Below are positions 6,544 to 14,051 of a stretch of DNA of 33,121 nt, in pieces. Source of the stretch: Sphingopyxis witflariensis (lineage in GTDB: Bacteria; Pseudomonadota; Alphaproteobacteria; Sphingomonadales; Sphingomonadaceae); contig NZ_NISJ01000018.1 of NCBI RefSeq assembly GCF_002205635.1, positions 1 to 33,121 of the forward strand, written 5' to 3'. The translations under genes and the position numbers were made by a program. Within the stretch, counting starts at the first letter, position 1, and each line of letters opens with the position of its first letter. The notes beneath the pieces were generated by a model. The model was not told where the DNA came from. It worked only from the letters and a program-made list of their open reading frames with translations, and did no database searches.

Positions 6544-8832
6544 ATGGCCGGCATTCGCGACACAGTGGGAAAAGATAAATCGCGCCTGCCGCATGTCAGC
6601 CGCCGCGCGATGCTGGTCGGCGCGACCGCCGCGGGCGGCCTCGCGCTGGCATGGAGCATATGGCCGCGCGATTATCAGCCCAATCTGACCGCCGCGCCCG
6701 ATGAGCATATTTTCAACGCCTTCCTCAAGATCGGCGACGACGGCCATATCAGCGCAATCGTTCCGCAATGCGAAATGGGCCAAGGCGTCACCACGCTGCT
6801 GCCGCAGATCATGGCCGACGAACTCGGCGCCGACTGGCGCACCATCGCGGTCGAAACCGCTCCGATCAGCCCACTCTATACCAACACGCTGCTCGTCGAT
6901 GCGGATAGCACAACCTTCACTCCGCGCACCGGGGTTCCCGATTTCGTGTCCGACGTGCGCAGCTGGGCGCGGCGTGAATGGGCGGTGCGCAACGCCGTGA
7001 TGCTCACTGCGAACGGCTCGTCGGTGCAAATGTTCGAGGAGCCGTGCCGTGCGGCCGCGGCGCAGGCACGCGTGCTACTCATGATGGCGGCGGCCAGGCG
7101 CTGGGACGCCAATTGGGAAGACTGCGACACGCAGGACGGCTTCGTCACCTTCGGCGCCAAAAAGCTGCGCTTCGCCGAGGTCGCGGCGGCGGCGGCGTTG
7201 CTCGAACCGCCTGCCGAACCCGTCTATCGCTCCAACAGCGCCGACCCGCTGTACGGCAAGGAACTGACCCGGCTCGACCTTCCCGCCAAGATCGACGGGT
7301 CGGCCAATTATGCCGGCGACATCCGCCTTCCCGACATGGTCTTCGCGGCGATCCGTCAAGGCCCGCTCGGCGCGACGCGGCTGAAAAGCCTCGACCGCAA
7401 GGCCGGGATGCAATCCCCCGGCCTGCTCCACATCGTCCAGCACGAACGCTGGTTGGCCACGGTCGCACGCAACTGGTGGGCGGCCAACCGCGCGCTCGAC
7501 CGCTTCGCGCCGGTTTTCGAGACCGCCGGCACACCGGTTTCGAGCGACGGCATCGACAAGGCACTGAAGGCTGCGCTGAAGGAAGATGCGTATCGCATCG
7601 TCAGCGAAGGCGATGTCGCCGACGCGATGGAAGGACGCACGAAAATCGCCGCCGAATATGCCGTCGCCCCCGCGCTCCACGCGCCGATCGAAACGCGCAC
7701 CGCTACCGCCGCGCTCGATGGCGAGCGCGTACGTGTCTGGGTCGCAACGCAGGCCCCCGCCCAGTGCTGCGCCGCGATCGCACGCGCGACCGGGCTTCCC
7801 GAATCAATGGTCACTCTGTTCCCGATGATGGCGGGCGGATCATTCGACGCCTGCCTCGACCATAGCGTCGCGGTGCAGGCGGCGATCATCGCGCGGCAGG
7901 TAAGGCGTCCGGTCCAGCTCGCCTGGTCGCGCGCCGAGGAAATCATGCGCGACCTGCCCCGCGCGCCGGCGCGCGCGCGGATGACCGCGACGCTCAACGC
8001 AGCGGGCGGGATCGACGCGCTCGTCGCGCGCATTGCCGTCCCGTCGACCAACCATGAATTTCGCGACCGGCTGTTCGACAACACACCCGCCGACGTCGCC
8101 CAGCGCGCCGCCGCGGGCAAGGCCGACGCGGCGGCGGTCGAGGGTGCGGCGAACATCTACGCCATCCCCCATGTCGCGGTCGATCATTGCCCCGCCGATA
8201 TCGGCCTGCCGACGGGGCGCTGGCGCGGCAATGCCGACAGCTACACCGCCTTTTTTACCGAATGTTTCATCGACGAAATGGCGGCGCGCGGCGGAACCGA
8301 CGCGCTCTCCTATCGCATGGCGATGCTCGGCAAAGCCCCCTTGCTCGCGCGCTGCCTGCTCACCGCGACCAGCCTCGGCGGCTGGGAAGGTGGGCTGTCG
8401 GGCACCACGCAGGGACTCGCCTGCCATTCGATGCGCGGCAGCCATATCGCGCTGATGGCGACGGCGCGGCAAAGCGACAAGGGGCTGCAAGTCGAACAAC
8501 TCGTCGCCGTCGTCGATGCCGGACGCCTCGTGAACCCCGCGATCGCGCGGCAGCAGATTGAAGGCGGGCTGATCTTCGGCCTCGCCGCCGCCGTCGGGGC
8601 AACGACCGACTATGAAGGCGGGGTCGCGACCGCGCGCAAGCTTGGCCAGCTCGGCCTGCCGCGCCTGTCCCAATGCCCGCAGATATTGGTCGAATTTATC
8701 GACAGCGACCGCGATCCCGGCGCGCTCGGCGAAATCGGGGTGCCCGTCGTCGCGCCCGCGATCGCCAATGCGATGTTCGCCGCGACCGGCCGCCGCATCC
8801 GCCGTATTCCATTGTCCGGACATCCAGTATGA
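6544..8832 (+). CDS. Tat-exported molybdopterin-binding large subunit (IorB-like, xanthine dehydrogenase superfamily)
   Basis: A 762-residue protein of the molybdenum hydroxylase large-subunit family, closest in style to isoquinoline 1-oxidoreductase beta and aldehyde dehydrogenase subunits. It has a twin-arginine signal (SRRAMLVGATAAGG, Arg20-Arg21), a first MPT-binding segment with CEMGQGVTTLLPQIMADELG, a central LTRLDLPAKIDGSANYAGD segment, and a C-terminal GEIGVPVVAPAIANAMF in which Glu730 matches the catalytic base. It would oxidise an unknown aldehyde or N-heterocycle in the periplasm and normally needs a two-[2Fe-2S] small subunit. None is encoded next to it or anywhere in this window. 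Its TGA overlaps the hemH ATG (ATGA). No clear Shine-Dalgarno precedes the ATG. Confidence 0.85.
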   Translation: MAGIRDTVGKDKSRLPHVSRRAMLVGATAAGGLALAWSIWPRDYQPNLTAAPDEHIFNAFLKIGDDGHISAIVPQCEMGQGVTTLLPQIMADELGADWRTIAVETAPISPLYTNTLLVDADSTTFTPRTGVPDFVSDVRSWARREWAVRNAVMLTANGSSVQMFEEPCRAAAAQARVLLMMAAARRWDANWEDCDTQDGFVTFGAKKLRFAEVAAAAALLEPPAEPVYRSNSADPLYGKELTRLDLPAKIDGSANYAGDIRLPDMVFAAIRQGPLGATRLKSLDRKAGMQSPGLLHIVQHERWLATVARNWWAANRALDRFAPVFETAGTPVSSDGIDKALKAALKEDAYRIVSEGDVADAMEGRTKIAAEYAVAPALHAPIETRTATAALDGERVRVWVATQAPAQCCAAIARATGLPESMVTLFPMMAGGSFDACLDHSVAVQAAIIARQVRRPVQLAWSRAEEIMRDLPRAPARARMTATLNAAGGIDALVARIAVPSTNHEFRDRLFDNTPADVAQRAAAGKADAAAVEGAANIYAIPHVAVDHCPADIGLPTGRWRGNADSYTAFFTECFIDEMAARGGTDALSYRMAMLGKAPLLARCLLTATSLGGWEGGLSGTTQGLACHSMRGSHIALMATARQSDKGLQVEQLVAVVDAGRLVNPAIARQQIEGGLIFGLAAAVGATTDYEGGVATARKLGQLGLPRLSQCPQILVEFIDSDRDPGALGEIGVPVVAPAIANAMFAATGRRIRRIPLSGHPV

Positions 8833-9827
8833 GCAGCCTTCCTCCGTCACATTCACCCGTAGCGGCGCCGCGCGTCGGCGTTCTGCTGGTCAATCTGGGC
8901 ACCCCCGACGCGCCCGATGCACCATCGGTGCGCAAATATCTGGCCGAATTCCTGTCGGACCGCCGCGTCGTCGAAATCCCGCCAATCCTGTGGCAGCCGA
9001 TCCTGCGCGGGATCATTCTGACCACCCGGCCAAAGAAATCGGCGCACGCCTATCAGCAGGTCTGGACCGATGCCGGATCGCCGCTCGCGGTGATTACCCG
9101 TGCGCAGGCCGACACGCTGCAGGCCACATTCGGCGATGATATGATGGTCGCGCATGCGATGCGCTATGGCGAGCCCGCGATCGGCAAAACGCTCGACACG
9201 ATGATTGCGGCGGGGTGCCGGCGCATCCTCGTCGCGCCGCTCTATCCGCAATATTGCGGCGCGACGACCGCGACCGTCGTCGATGCAGTGAACGCGCACC
9301 TCGCGACGCTGCGCTGGCAACCCGCGCTGCGCTTTGTGCCGCCCTATCATGACGATGCCGCCTATATCGGCGCACTAAAAACTTCGATCGAGGCGGGCCT
9401 CGCGACGCTCGATTTCGTCCCCGATGTGCTGCTTGCGAGCTTTCACGGCATGCCCGAACGCACGTTGCACCTTGGCGACCCCTATCATTGCCAGTGCCGC
9501 AAGACCGCCCGGCTGCTCTCCGAAGCACTCGGTCGGCCGGTCGACGTCGCCTTCCAGTCGCGCTTTGGCCGCGCCAAATGGCTCGAGCCCGCAACCGATG
9601 CCGTCCTCACCGACCTTGGCAAGGCGGGTCAAAGTGTCGCGATCTTCGCCCCCGGCTTCGCCGCCGACTGCCTCGAAACGCTCGAAGAACTGGCGATTCG
9701 CGGCAAGGAACAATTCACCATCGCGGGCGGCACCCAATTCGCCTATTTGCCCTGCCTTAACGACGGCGCGCCGGGGCAAAAGATGCTCGAAACGCTGATC
9801 CGCCGCGAACTCGCCGGATGGCTTTGA
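8829..9827 (+). CDS. hemH: Ferrochelatase
   Basis: A 332-residue ferrochelatase, the enzyme inserting Fe(II) into protoporphyrin IX in the last step of protoheme synthesis. Evidence: GVLLVNLGTPDAP near the N-terminus, SFHGMPERTL with catalytic His206, the YHCQCRKTARLL segment, FQSRFGRAKWLEP, and FAPGFAADCLETLEE with the conserved Glu283. The open frame extends upstream inside the preceding gene. ATG 8829 gives the normal N-terminus and overlaps the preceding stop by 4 nt, so I chose it. Coupling to a molybdenum hydroxylase subunit is unusual and may only be a compact arrangement. Extra Cys residues near the 220s recall bacterial ferrochelatases that carry a cluster, but I cannot establish that here. 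Confidence 0.95.
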   Translation: MSSLPPSHSPVAAPRVGVLLVNLGTPDAPDAPSVRKYLAEFLSDRRVVEIPPILWQPILRGIILTTRPKKSAHAYQQVWTDAGSPLAVITRAQADTLQATFGDDMMVAHAMRYGEPAIGKTLDTMIAAGCRRILVAPLYPQYCGATTATVVDAVNAHLATLRWQPALRFVPPYHDDAAYIGALKTSIEAGLATLDFVPDVLLASFHGMPERTLHLGDPYHCQCRKTARLLSEALGRPVDVAFQSRFGRAKWLEPATDAVLTDLGKAGQSVAIFAPGFAADCLETLEELAIRGKEQFTIAGGTQFAYLPCLNDGAPGQKMLETLIRRELAGWL

Positions 9828-9922
9828 CCCCTCCCCGGTTACCTCCTGTTTAGGACCTTTGTTTAGACTGCCGGTCACGCGGGAAAGCCAAGGGGCCCCC
9901 TGCGAAGACATGAGGAGTCGCA

Positions 9923-11587
9923 ATGAGCCAGATCCAGTCGGCAGCCCTGACGCTCGCCGGGGTGACGCTCGCCTTCCTGCTCCTCGTCTTTCTGGTGTCG
10001 CGCTGGCGCCGCAATGCCGCCACGCCGGGGCAGCCAAAGCGCGCCGGCACCTCCCGCCTGCCCCGCGAAATCAGCCTGCCACGCCGGAACCGCGCGATGG
10101 AAGCACCGATAGAAATCTCGGCCGCGCGCCTCGCCCGCATCAGTGGGAAAACGCCGCTTGCCGGCGCGGCCGAGGCCGCACCCGAAACCGTTGCCGACCT
10201 CCTCGTCGCCGAACCGCCCGCGCCGTCCGCGGCGCGCGAGGTCGAGCAGATGCTCGAAACGATCGTCGCACAGGTCGAACAAGAGGCCGATCGGATCGAA
10301 CCCGGCGACACGGGCGCGGTCGTGGTTCGCCTCGTTCCGCAAATTCCGCCACGCGATACGGCGCATCCGACAAGCTGGCTGGGCGGGCGTCCGCGCCTCG
10401 ATCGCGGCATGGCCTGGCCCGAGATTCGCGAAATCCCGGCGGCCTTTATCGCCCAGATCAGCTTCGCCGACCTCCCACGCGACCTTTGGGACGGGCTTGG
10501 TCCGCGCAGCGGCGCCTTTGCCGTTTTCACCCATCCACGCGACGGTGACGTGGCCATGATCGCGGTCGCCGACCCGGACGAGCCCATCGATCCGCCGCGC
10601 CCGCAGGACGACGCCGAACATTGGTTCACCCCGCGCGGCGCGCTGCATTTTGGCGATCTCAAACCTTTCAGCCAATCGGGTATCCCCGCTTGGCCGGTCG
10701 ATCTGGTCGCGGTGCGTCGCGGCGACGCCGACCCACGCGACGCCGAAATCGCGGACGAGACCCCCGGCGATCGCTTCTATCGCACAGGCTATGACATCGC
10801 GGATCCCGCCTTCCATCCCTTTGACTGGGACCTGATGGTCGCGCTTGCCGAGATACTTGCCATGCGCATCGAGCGCTTCTGGCGCGATGTCGACAGCGCG
10901 TCGCCGATCGCGGCGCAGCTCGCCCATGTCGAACACCGTCTCGCCACATTTGATGCCGGTGGCGGTGATCCGATGGACCGCGGGGAACTCGAAAATATGC
11001 GCGCGTCGCTCGGCGAACTCGTCGATGCGACCGAAGCCGCGGCGGCAACGAACCGCGATGCCCGCGCCCGCGCCGAGGAAATTATTGCGATCATCCGCGA
11101 CAGCGCGCGCAAAGCTGCCTTCTCGCGAAGCGACGCGGCAGCGGTCATGGAGGCGATCCGTGCAATCCGCTGGACCAAAGTCCATCGCGGCCCCGACCCC
11201 GAAGGCCGCCCCGGCGCCGAGCGGATCGAAAGCCAGACGCTGGCGCTGACACAGCATCATCCCGATGCACCGTTATGGGTTCATGATTATCACAATGTCT
11301 GGTTCGACCGTGCGCGGCGCACCTATGCGGCCGATCCGGACGCGCTTTCCGACGCCGCACGCGCGGTCGTCGAACCCTGGTGCCGCGAACTTGCGGCGCG
11401 CGACGTCGGCAGCATCGGCAATCCCCCGGACGCCCATTTTGAAACGCACGCGACCTTGATCGGCCTGCCCTCGAGCGCGCTCATGGGGTGGGCGTTCGGC
11501 GACGCCGATCGGCTTGCTCTCGTCCTGCGCAAGGCCGACCTTGCCATGGGCCGTTTCGACCGACCGCTCGCCCAATTCGGCACCTGA
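9923..11587 (+). CDS. Membrane-anchored DUF1963 (YwqG-like) protein with a helical insertion
   Basis: 554 residues. A single N-terminal membrane segment (about 7-27) is followed by a basic and disordered stretch to about residue 125. From 133 there is a DUF1963-like half: VRLVPQIPP, then SWLGGRPRLDRGMAWP (151-166), then IPAAFIAQISFADLP. The C-terminal end (505-552: GLPSSALMGWAFGDADRLALVLRKADLAMGRFDR) matches the closing part of the same domain, where WGD and FDR are usual. Between them, residues about 300-420 are strongly helical and may form a coiled coil. The function of DUF1963 is unknown. GAGGAG sits 5 nt before the ATG. It stands alone on the plus strand, with 95 bp before and 103 bp after it. 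Confidence 0.8.
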   Translation: MSQIQSAALTLAGVTLAFLLLVFLVSRWRRNAATPGQPKRAGTSRLPREISLPRRNRAMEAPIEISAARLARISGKTPLAGAAEAAPETVADLLVAEPPAPSAAREVEQMLETIVAQVEQEADRIEPGDTGAVVVRLVPQIPPRDTAHPTSWLGGRPRLDRGMAWPEIREIPAAFIAQISFADLPRDLWDGLGPRSGAFAVFTHPRDGDVAMIAVADPDEPIDPPRPQDDAEHWFTPRGALHFGDLKPFSQSGIPAWPVDLVAVRRGDADPRDAEIADETPGDRFYRTGYDIADPAFHPFDWDLMVALAEILAMRIERFWRDVDSASPIAAQLAHVEHRLATFDAGGGDPMDRGELENMRASLGELVDATEAAAATNRDARARAEEIIAIIRDSARKAAFSRSDAAAVMEAIRAIRWTKVHRGPDPEGRPGAERIESQTLALTQHHPDAPLWVHDYHNVWFDRARRTYAADPDALSDAARAVVEPWCRELAARDVGSIGNPPDAHFETHATLIGLPSSALMGWAFGDADRLALVLRKADLAMGRFDRPLAQFGT

Positions 11588-11612
11588 CCCTCGTCTTCGA
11601 ACAGCTTTGCGA

Positions 11613-11628
11613 TTGACGTTTCGGTCAA
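11613..11628. promoter_or_regulatory. Operator-like inverted repeat upstream of the acetoacetyl-CoA reductase gene
   Basis: TTGAC at 11613-11617 and GTCAA at 11624-11628 form a 5-bp inverted repeat with a 6-nt spacer (GTTTCG), 63 bp before the start codon. The shape resembles sites of TetR- or MarR-type repressors of fatty acid and CoA metabolism. No regulator gene is adjacent. The palindrome is seen; its role is inferred. Confidence 0.35.
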
Positions 11629-11690
11629 CTTGCGGCGCCCGGCAGCGCGCCCTAGTCTGGACGCGACAACTCGGTGGGAGAGCTTGATTT

Positions 11691-12413
11691 ATGACACGCG
11701 TTGCAATCGTTACTGGTGGAACTCGCGGCATCGGGGAGGCGATCAGCCTCAAATTGCAGGAAGCCGGGGTCACCGTCGTCGCCAATTATGGCGGCAATGA
11801 CGACAAGGCGCGCGCCTTCACCGAACGCACCGGCATCGCCGCCGCGAAATGGGATGTCGGCGACCATCAGGCGTGCCTCGATAGCTGCGCGCGCATCGCC
11901 GAAGAGTTTGGCCCGATCGACATAGTGGTCAATAACGCCGGCATAACCCGCGACGGCACCCTCGCGCGGATGAGCTATGGCGACTGGGACGATGTGATGC
12001 GCGTCAACCTGGGTGGCTGCTTCAACATGGCCAAAGCGACCTTTGGCGGCATGGTCGAGCGCGGATGGGGCCGCATCGTCAATATCGGATCGATCAACGG
12101 CCAGGCCGGCCAATATGGCCAGGTCAATTATGCCGCCGCCAAATCGGGTATCCATGGTTTTACCAAGGCGCTGGCGCAGGAAGGCGCCAAAAAGGGTGTG
12201 ACGGTGAACGCGATTGCGCCGGGCTATATCGACACCGACATGGTCGCTGCGGTGCCGCCGCAGGTATTGGAGAAGATCGTGGCGAAGATCCCGGTCGGGC
12301 GATTGGGTCAGGCCGACGAAATCGCGCGCGGCGTCGCGTTTTTGTGCAGCGAGAATGCGGGGTTCGTTACCGGTTCGACGATGTCGATCAACGGCGGGCA
12401 GCATATGTACTGA
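11691..12413 (+). CDS. phaB: Acetoacetyl-CoA reductase (PhaB/PhbB-type SDR)
   Basis: A 240-residue short-chain dehydrogenase/reductase. It has the NADPH loop TGGTRGIGE (residues 8-16), NNAGITRD (81-88), the catalytic Ser134, Tyr147 and Lys151 (SINGQAGQYGQVNYAAAK), and a VNAIAPGYIDTDM segment. The closing MSINGGQHMY is the hallmark of PhaB rather than FabG. It reduces acetoacetyl-CoA to (R)-3-hydroxybutyryl-CoA for polyhydroxyalkanoate synthesis in the cytoplasm. GGGAG lies about 11 nt before the ATG, a little far. No phaA, phaC or phasin gene is in the window, so the synthase must be elsewhere. It stands alone, with an inverted repeat upstream and structured repeats downstream. Confidence 0.93.
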   Translation: MTRVAIVTGGTRGIGEAISLKLQEAGVTVVANYGGNDDKARAFTERTGIAAAKWDVGDHQACLDSCARIAEEFGPIDIVVNNAGITRDGTLARMSYGDWDDVMRVNLGGCFNMAKATFGGMVERGWGRIVNIGSINGQAGQYGQVNYAAAKSGIHGFTKALAQEGAKKGVTVNAIAPGYIDTDMVAAVPPQVLEKIVAKIPVGRLGQADEIARGVAFLCSENAGFVTGSTMSINGGQHMY

Positions 12414-12536
12414 GGACGGCAGGCGGCGTTGCCTTTGCCGGTGGCAGCGCCAAGATCACCGTTAAAGTCACTAAGGTCGTGCACGCGCGCATCCATTTCG
12501 TGCCTTGAGCGGCCACTTCGACATACTCAGGCCGGA

Positions 12537-12604
12537 CTGAAAGTGACAAAAGAGACAAAAGAGACGAGCGAACATCGCGAAACTATCTCCTTTGTCACTT
12601 TCAG
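12537..12604. repeat. Long inverted repeat with an internal 9-bp tandem duplication
   Basis: CTGAAAGTGACAAA (12537-12550) and TTTGTCACTTTCAG (12591-12604) are perfect 14-bp arms. After one mismatch, four more pairs form (GAGA with TCTC), giving 18 of 19 pairs around a loop of about 30 nt. The left arm runs into two tandem copies of ACAAAAGAG. It follows phaB by about 120 bp. It may be a non-autonomous repeat or an mRNA-stabilising hairpin; there is no U-run for a classical terminator. Confidence 0.75.
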
Positions 12605-12738
12605 CGTCGGACGGTTTCAGGCTGCCCGGCCGGGGGAGGAGTATCAACGAAGCGAAAGAGCCGGAGCGAGGGTTGCACGGCGGAATAATGTAGGAAAGCA
12701 CCAATTTTCGGCTTGGCGTAGCGCGAGAAAAAGCGGGA

Positions 12739-12757
12739 CCCCGGACCAAGTCCGGGG
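12739..12757. repeat. REP-like palindrome CCCCGGAC-CAA-GTCCGGGG
   Basis: Perfect 8-bp arms with a 3-nt loop. A related motif, CCCCGG-N7-CCGGGG, is embedded in the larger repeat at 13949-14044, and both are followed by a GACG context. This is a common dispersed type in alphaproteobacterial genomes. Confidence 0.7.
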
Positions 12758-12833
12758 TGACGAAGGGTGTGGGGGCGGCGTCATTCTATCGGCGCGGCTC
12801 GACTTCATCCGCTGCGACCGGCAAAGAGGGCGG

Positions 12834-13070
12834 ATGGCGGACAATCCCCTCCACCCCCCGGTCAAACGATCGGTGACCATCGCGGGTCATCCGACATCGA
12901 TCAGCCTCGAGCCGATATTCTGGGATGCACTGGAGGCCGAAGCCGCGCGGCAGGCGCTGCCCGTAAACGCGCTCGTGGCGCGGATCGATGTCGAGCGGAT
13001 GGAGGCCGGCGATCCGCCGAACCTGACCTCGGCGATCCGGCAATGGTTGTGGCGTCGTCGCGGGGACTAG
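12834..13070 (+). CDS. Ribbon-helix-helix domain protein
   Basis: A 78-residue protein. Residues 11-40 (KRSVTIAGHPTSISLEPIFW) form the beta-strand and first helix of a ribbon-helix-helix fold of the RHH_4 type, which has the conserved SLE-FW core. A second helix contains VNALVARID. Such small proteins bind DNA as dimers, often near their own gene, but the target here is unknown. AGAGGGCGG precedes the ATG. The frame runs open upstream without family similarity, so I kept this start. Its TAG and the TAG of the convergent ATP-grasp gene share the tetranucleotide CTAG, so the two genes overlap tail to tail by 4 nt. Confidence 0.8.
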   Translation: MADNPLHPPVKRSVTIAGHPTSISLEPIFWDALEAEAARQALPVNALVARIDVERMEAGDPPNLTSAIRQWLWRRRGD

Positions 13071-13924
13071 ATCGCGGCGTAAACCGCGTGCCCGAAAGCG
13101 GATCCCTTGTCGGGCGCATGATGCAGGAAAAGCGAGGGCTCGATCAGTTCGAGTTCCATGATGTGCAGCTTGCCTGCCGCGTCGCCGACCATGTCAACGC
13201 GCGCATAGACCGGCGGCGCAGGGGCGGCCGCGAGCGCTGCCGTCGCCAGCCGACGCGCGGCTTCGCTCGCGTCCCATGGCATCTCTCGCCCGCCGAATTG
13301 TTCCTGCACGCGAAAATCGCCCGACGCGGGGCGCTTGACGATCGCGTGGCTGAACCTGCCGGCAAAGAAGAAGAGCGAATATTCGCCCTCGGTCAAAATG
13401 CCCGGCATCAGCGGCTGGACGAGCCGCCGTTGGCCCTGTGCATCGGCCGGGATTGCATCGCCCGGCGCGATGCGATGGGTGCCGTCGGCGCCGCCCGAGA
13501 TGGCGGGCTTGATGACAACCTCTTCGGCGCCCAGCACCACGCGCGCGTCCGCCAGCGCCGCATCGTCAAGCGCGGCGACCTCGACCGTCGGCACCACCGC
13601 AACGCCCGCCGCGCCGAGTTCGGCGAGATAGGCCTTGTCGCTGTTCCAGCGCAGGACCGGCACGGGATTGGCAACCGGCAGCGCTTCGGCCTGCAGCCGG
13701 TCGAGCAGTGCGTACCAGCGCGCGACGTCGCGCTGATAGCCCCACGCGAAGAGCGGCAGAATCAACTCATAGCCCGCAAGGTCGCCGGGGTCGGTCCACG
13801 TCCGCTGCTCGACCACCAGCCCAGCGGTGGTCAGCGCCGCCGCCTTGCGCGCGAAGGCCGGGCGCCAGTTTTCAGAATAGTCTGGCGCCGGCACGAGAAT
13901 CGCGACGCGCGGCTGGTACGGCAT
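13067..13924 (-). CDS. ATP-grasp family protein (RimK/DcsG-like)
   Basis: 285 residues with an ATP-grasp layout: an N-terminal Rossmann-like part (VAILVPAPDYSENW, then ELILPLFAWGYQRD), a central NSDKAYLAELGAAGVAVVPT, an ATP-contacting Lys in VVIKPAISGGADGT (about residue 139), and the metal-binding C-terminal MELELIEPSLFL. The overall style matches glutathione-synthetase-like and DcsG-like enzymes that join a carboxylate to an amine through an acyl phosphate. The substrate is unknown. A GAAGG about 13 nt upstream is a weak ribosome site. It is convergent with the RHH gene and followed by no other minus-strand gene, so it is probably monocistronic. The upstream side is occupied by a dispersed repeat. 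Confidence 0.8.
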   Translation of the reverse strand: MPYQPRVAILVPAPDYSENWRPAFARKAAALTTAGLVVEQRTWTDPGDLAGYELILPLFAWGYQRDVARWYALLDRLQAEALPVANPVPVLRWNSDKAYLAELGAAGVAVVPTVEVAALDDAALADARVVLGAEEVVIKPAISGGADGTHRIAPGDAIPADAQGQRRLVQPLMPGILTEGEYSLFFFAGRFSHAIVKRPASGDFRVQEQFGGREMPWDASEAARRLATAALAAAPAPPVYARVDMVGDAAGKLHIMELELIEPSLFLHHAPDKGSAFGHAVYAAI

Positions 13925-13948
13925 GGATTTCGATCGCCTTCTTCAAAC

Positions 13949-14044
13949 CGTCATTGCGAGGAACCCCGGGCTTGATCCGGGGCGACGTGGCAATCCAGGG
14001 CGGGATAAACCGCTCTGGGTTGCTTCGCTTCGCTCGCAATGACG
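13949..14044. repeat. 96-bp MITE/REP-like element with three nested hairpins
   Basis: Perfect 12-bp terminal inverted repeats (CGTCATTGCGAG at 13949-13960, CTCGCAATGACG at 14033-14044) enclose two further hairpins. One is CCCCGG-N7-CCGGGG at 13964-13982. The other is an imperfect pair CAATCCAGGGCGG / CCGCTCTGGGTTG around GATAAA. It lies between the gdh stop and the start of the ATP-grasp gene. The right-hand end with TTCGCTTCGCTC recurs at 6436-6467. Confidence 0.8.
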
Positions 14045-14051
14045 ATGATGT

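Larger units (their letters stand above)
12414..12833. other. Gene-free stretch with palindromic repeats
   Basis: No convincing gene was found in these 420 bases. The frame leading into the downstream RHH gene is open but has no recognisable sequence and no good start signal. The stretch holds two structured elements: a long inverted repeat at 12537-12604 and a CCCCGGAC palindrome at 12739-12757. Confidence 0.6.

Noticed and set aside
12429..12833. An N-terminal extension of the RHH gene in the same frame
   Set aside because: The frame crosses two palindromic repeats, has no family similarity, and a good ribosome site is present directly before ATG 12834.
12414..14051. A CRISPR array or tRNA in the repeat-rich stretch
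   Set aside because: The repeats are palindromes of different sizes without regular spacers, and no cloverleaf or tRNA-like arms were found.
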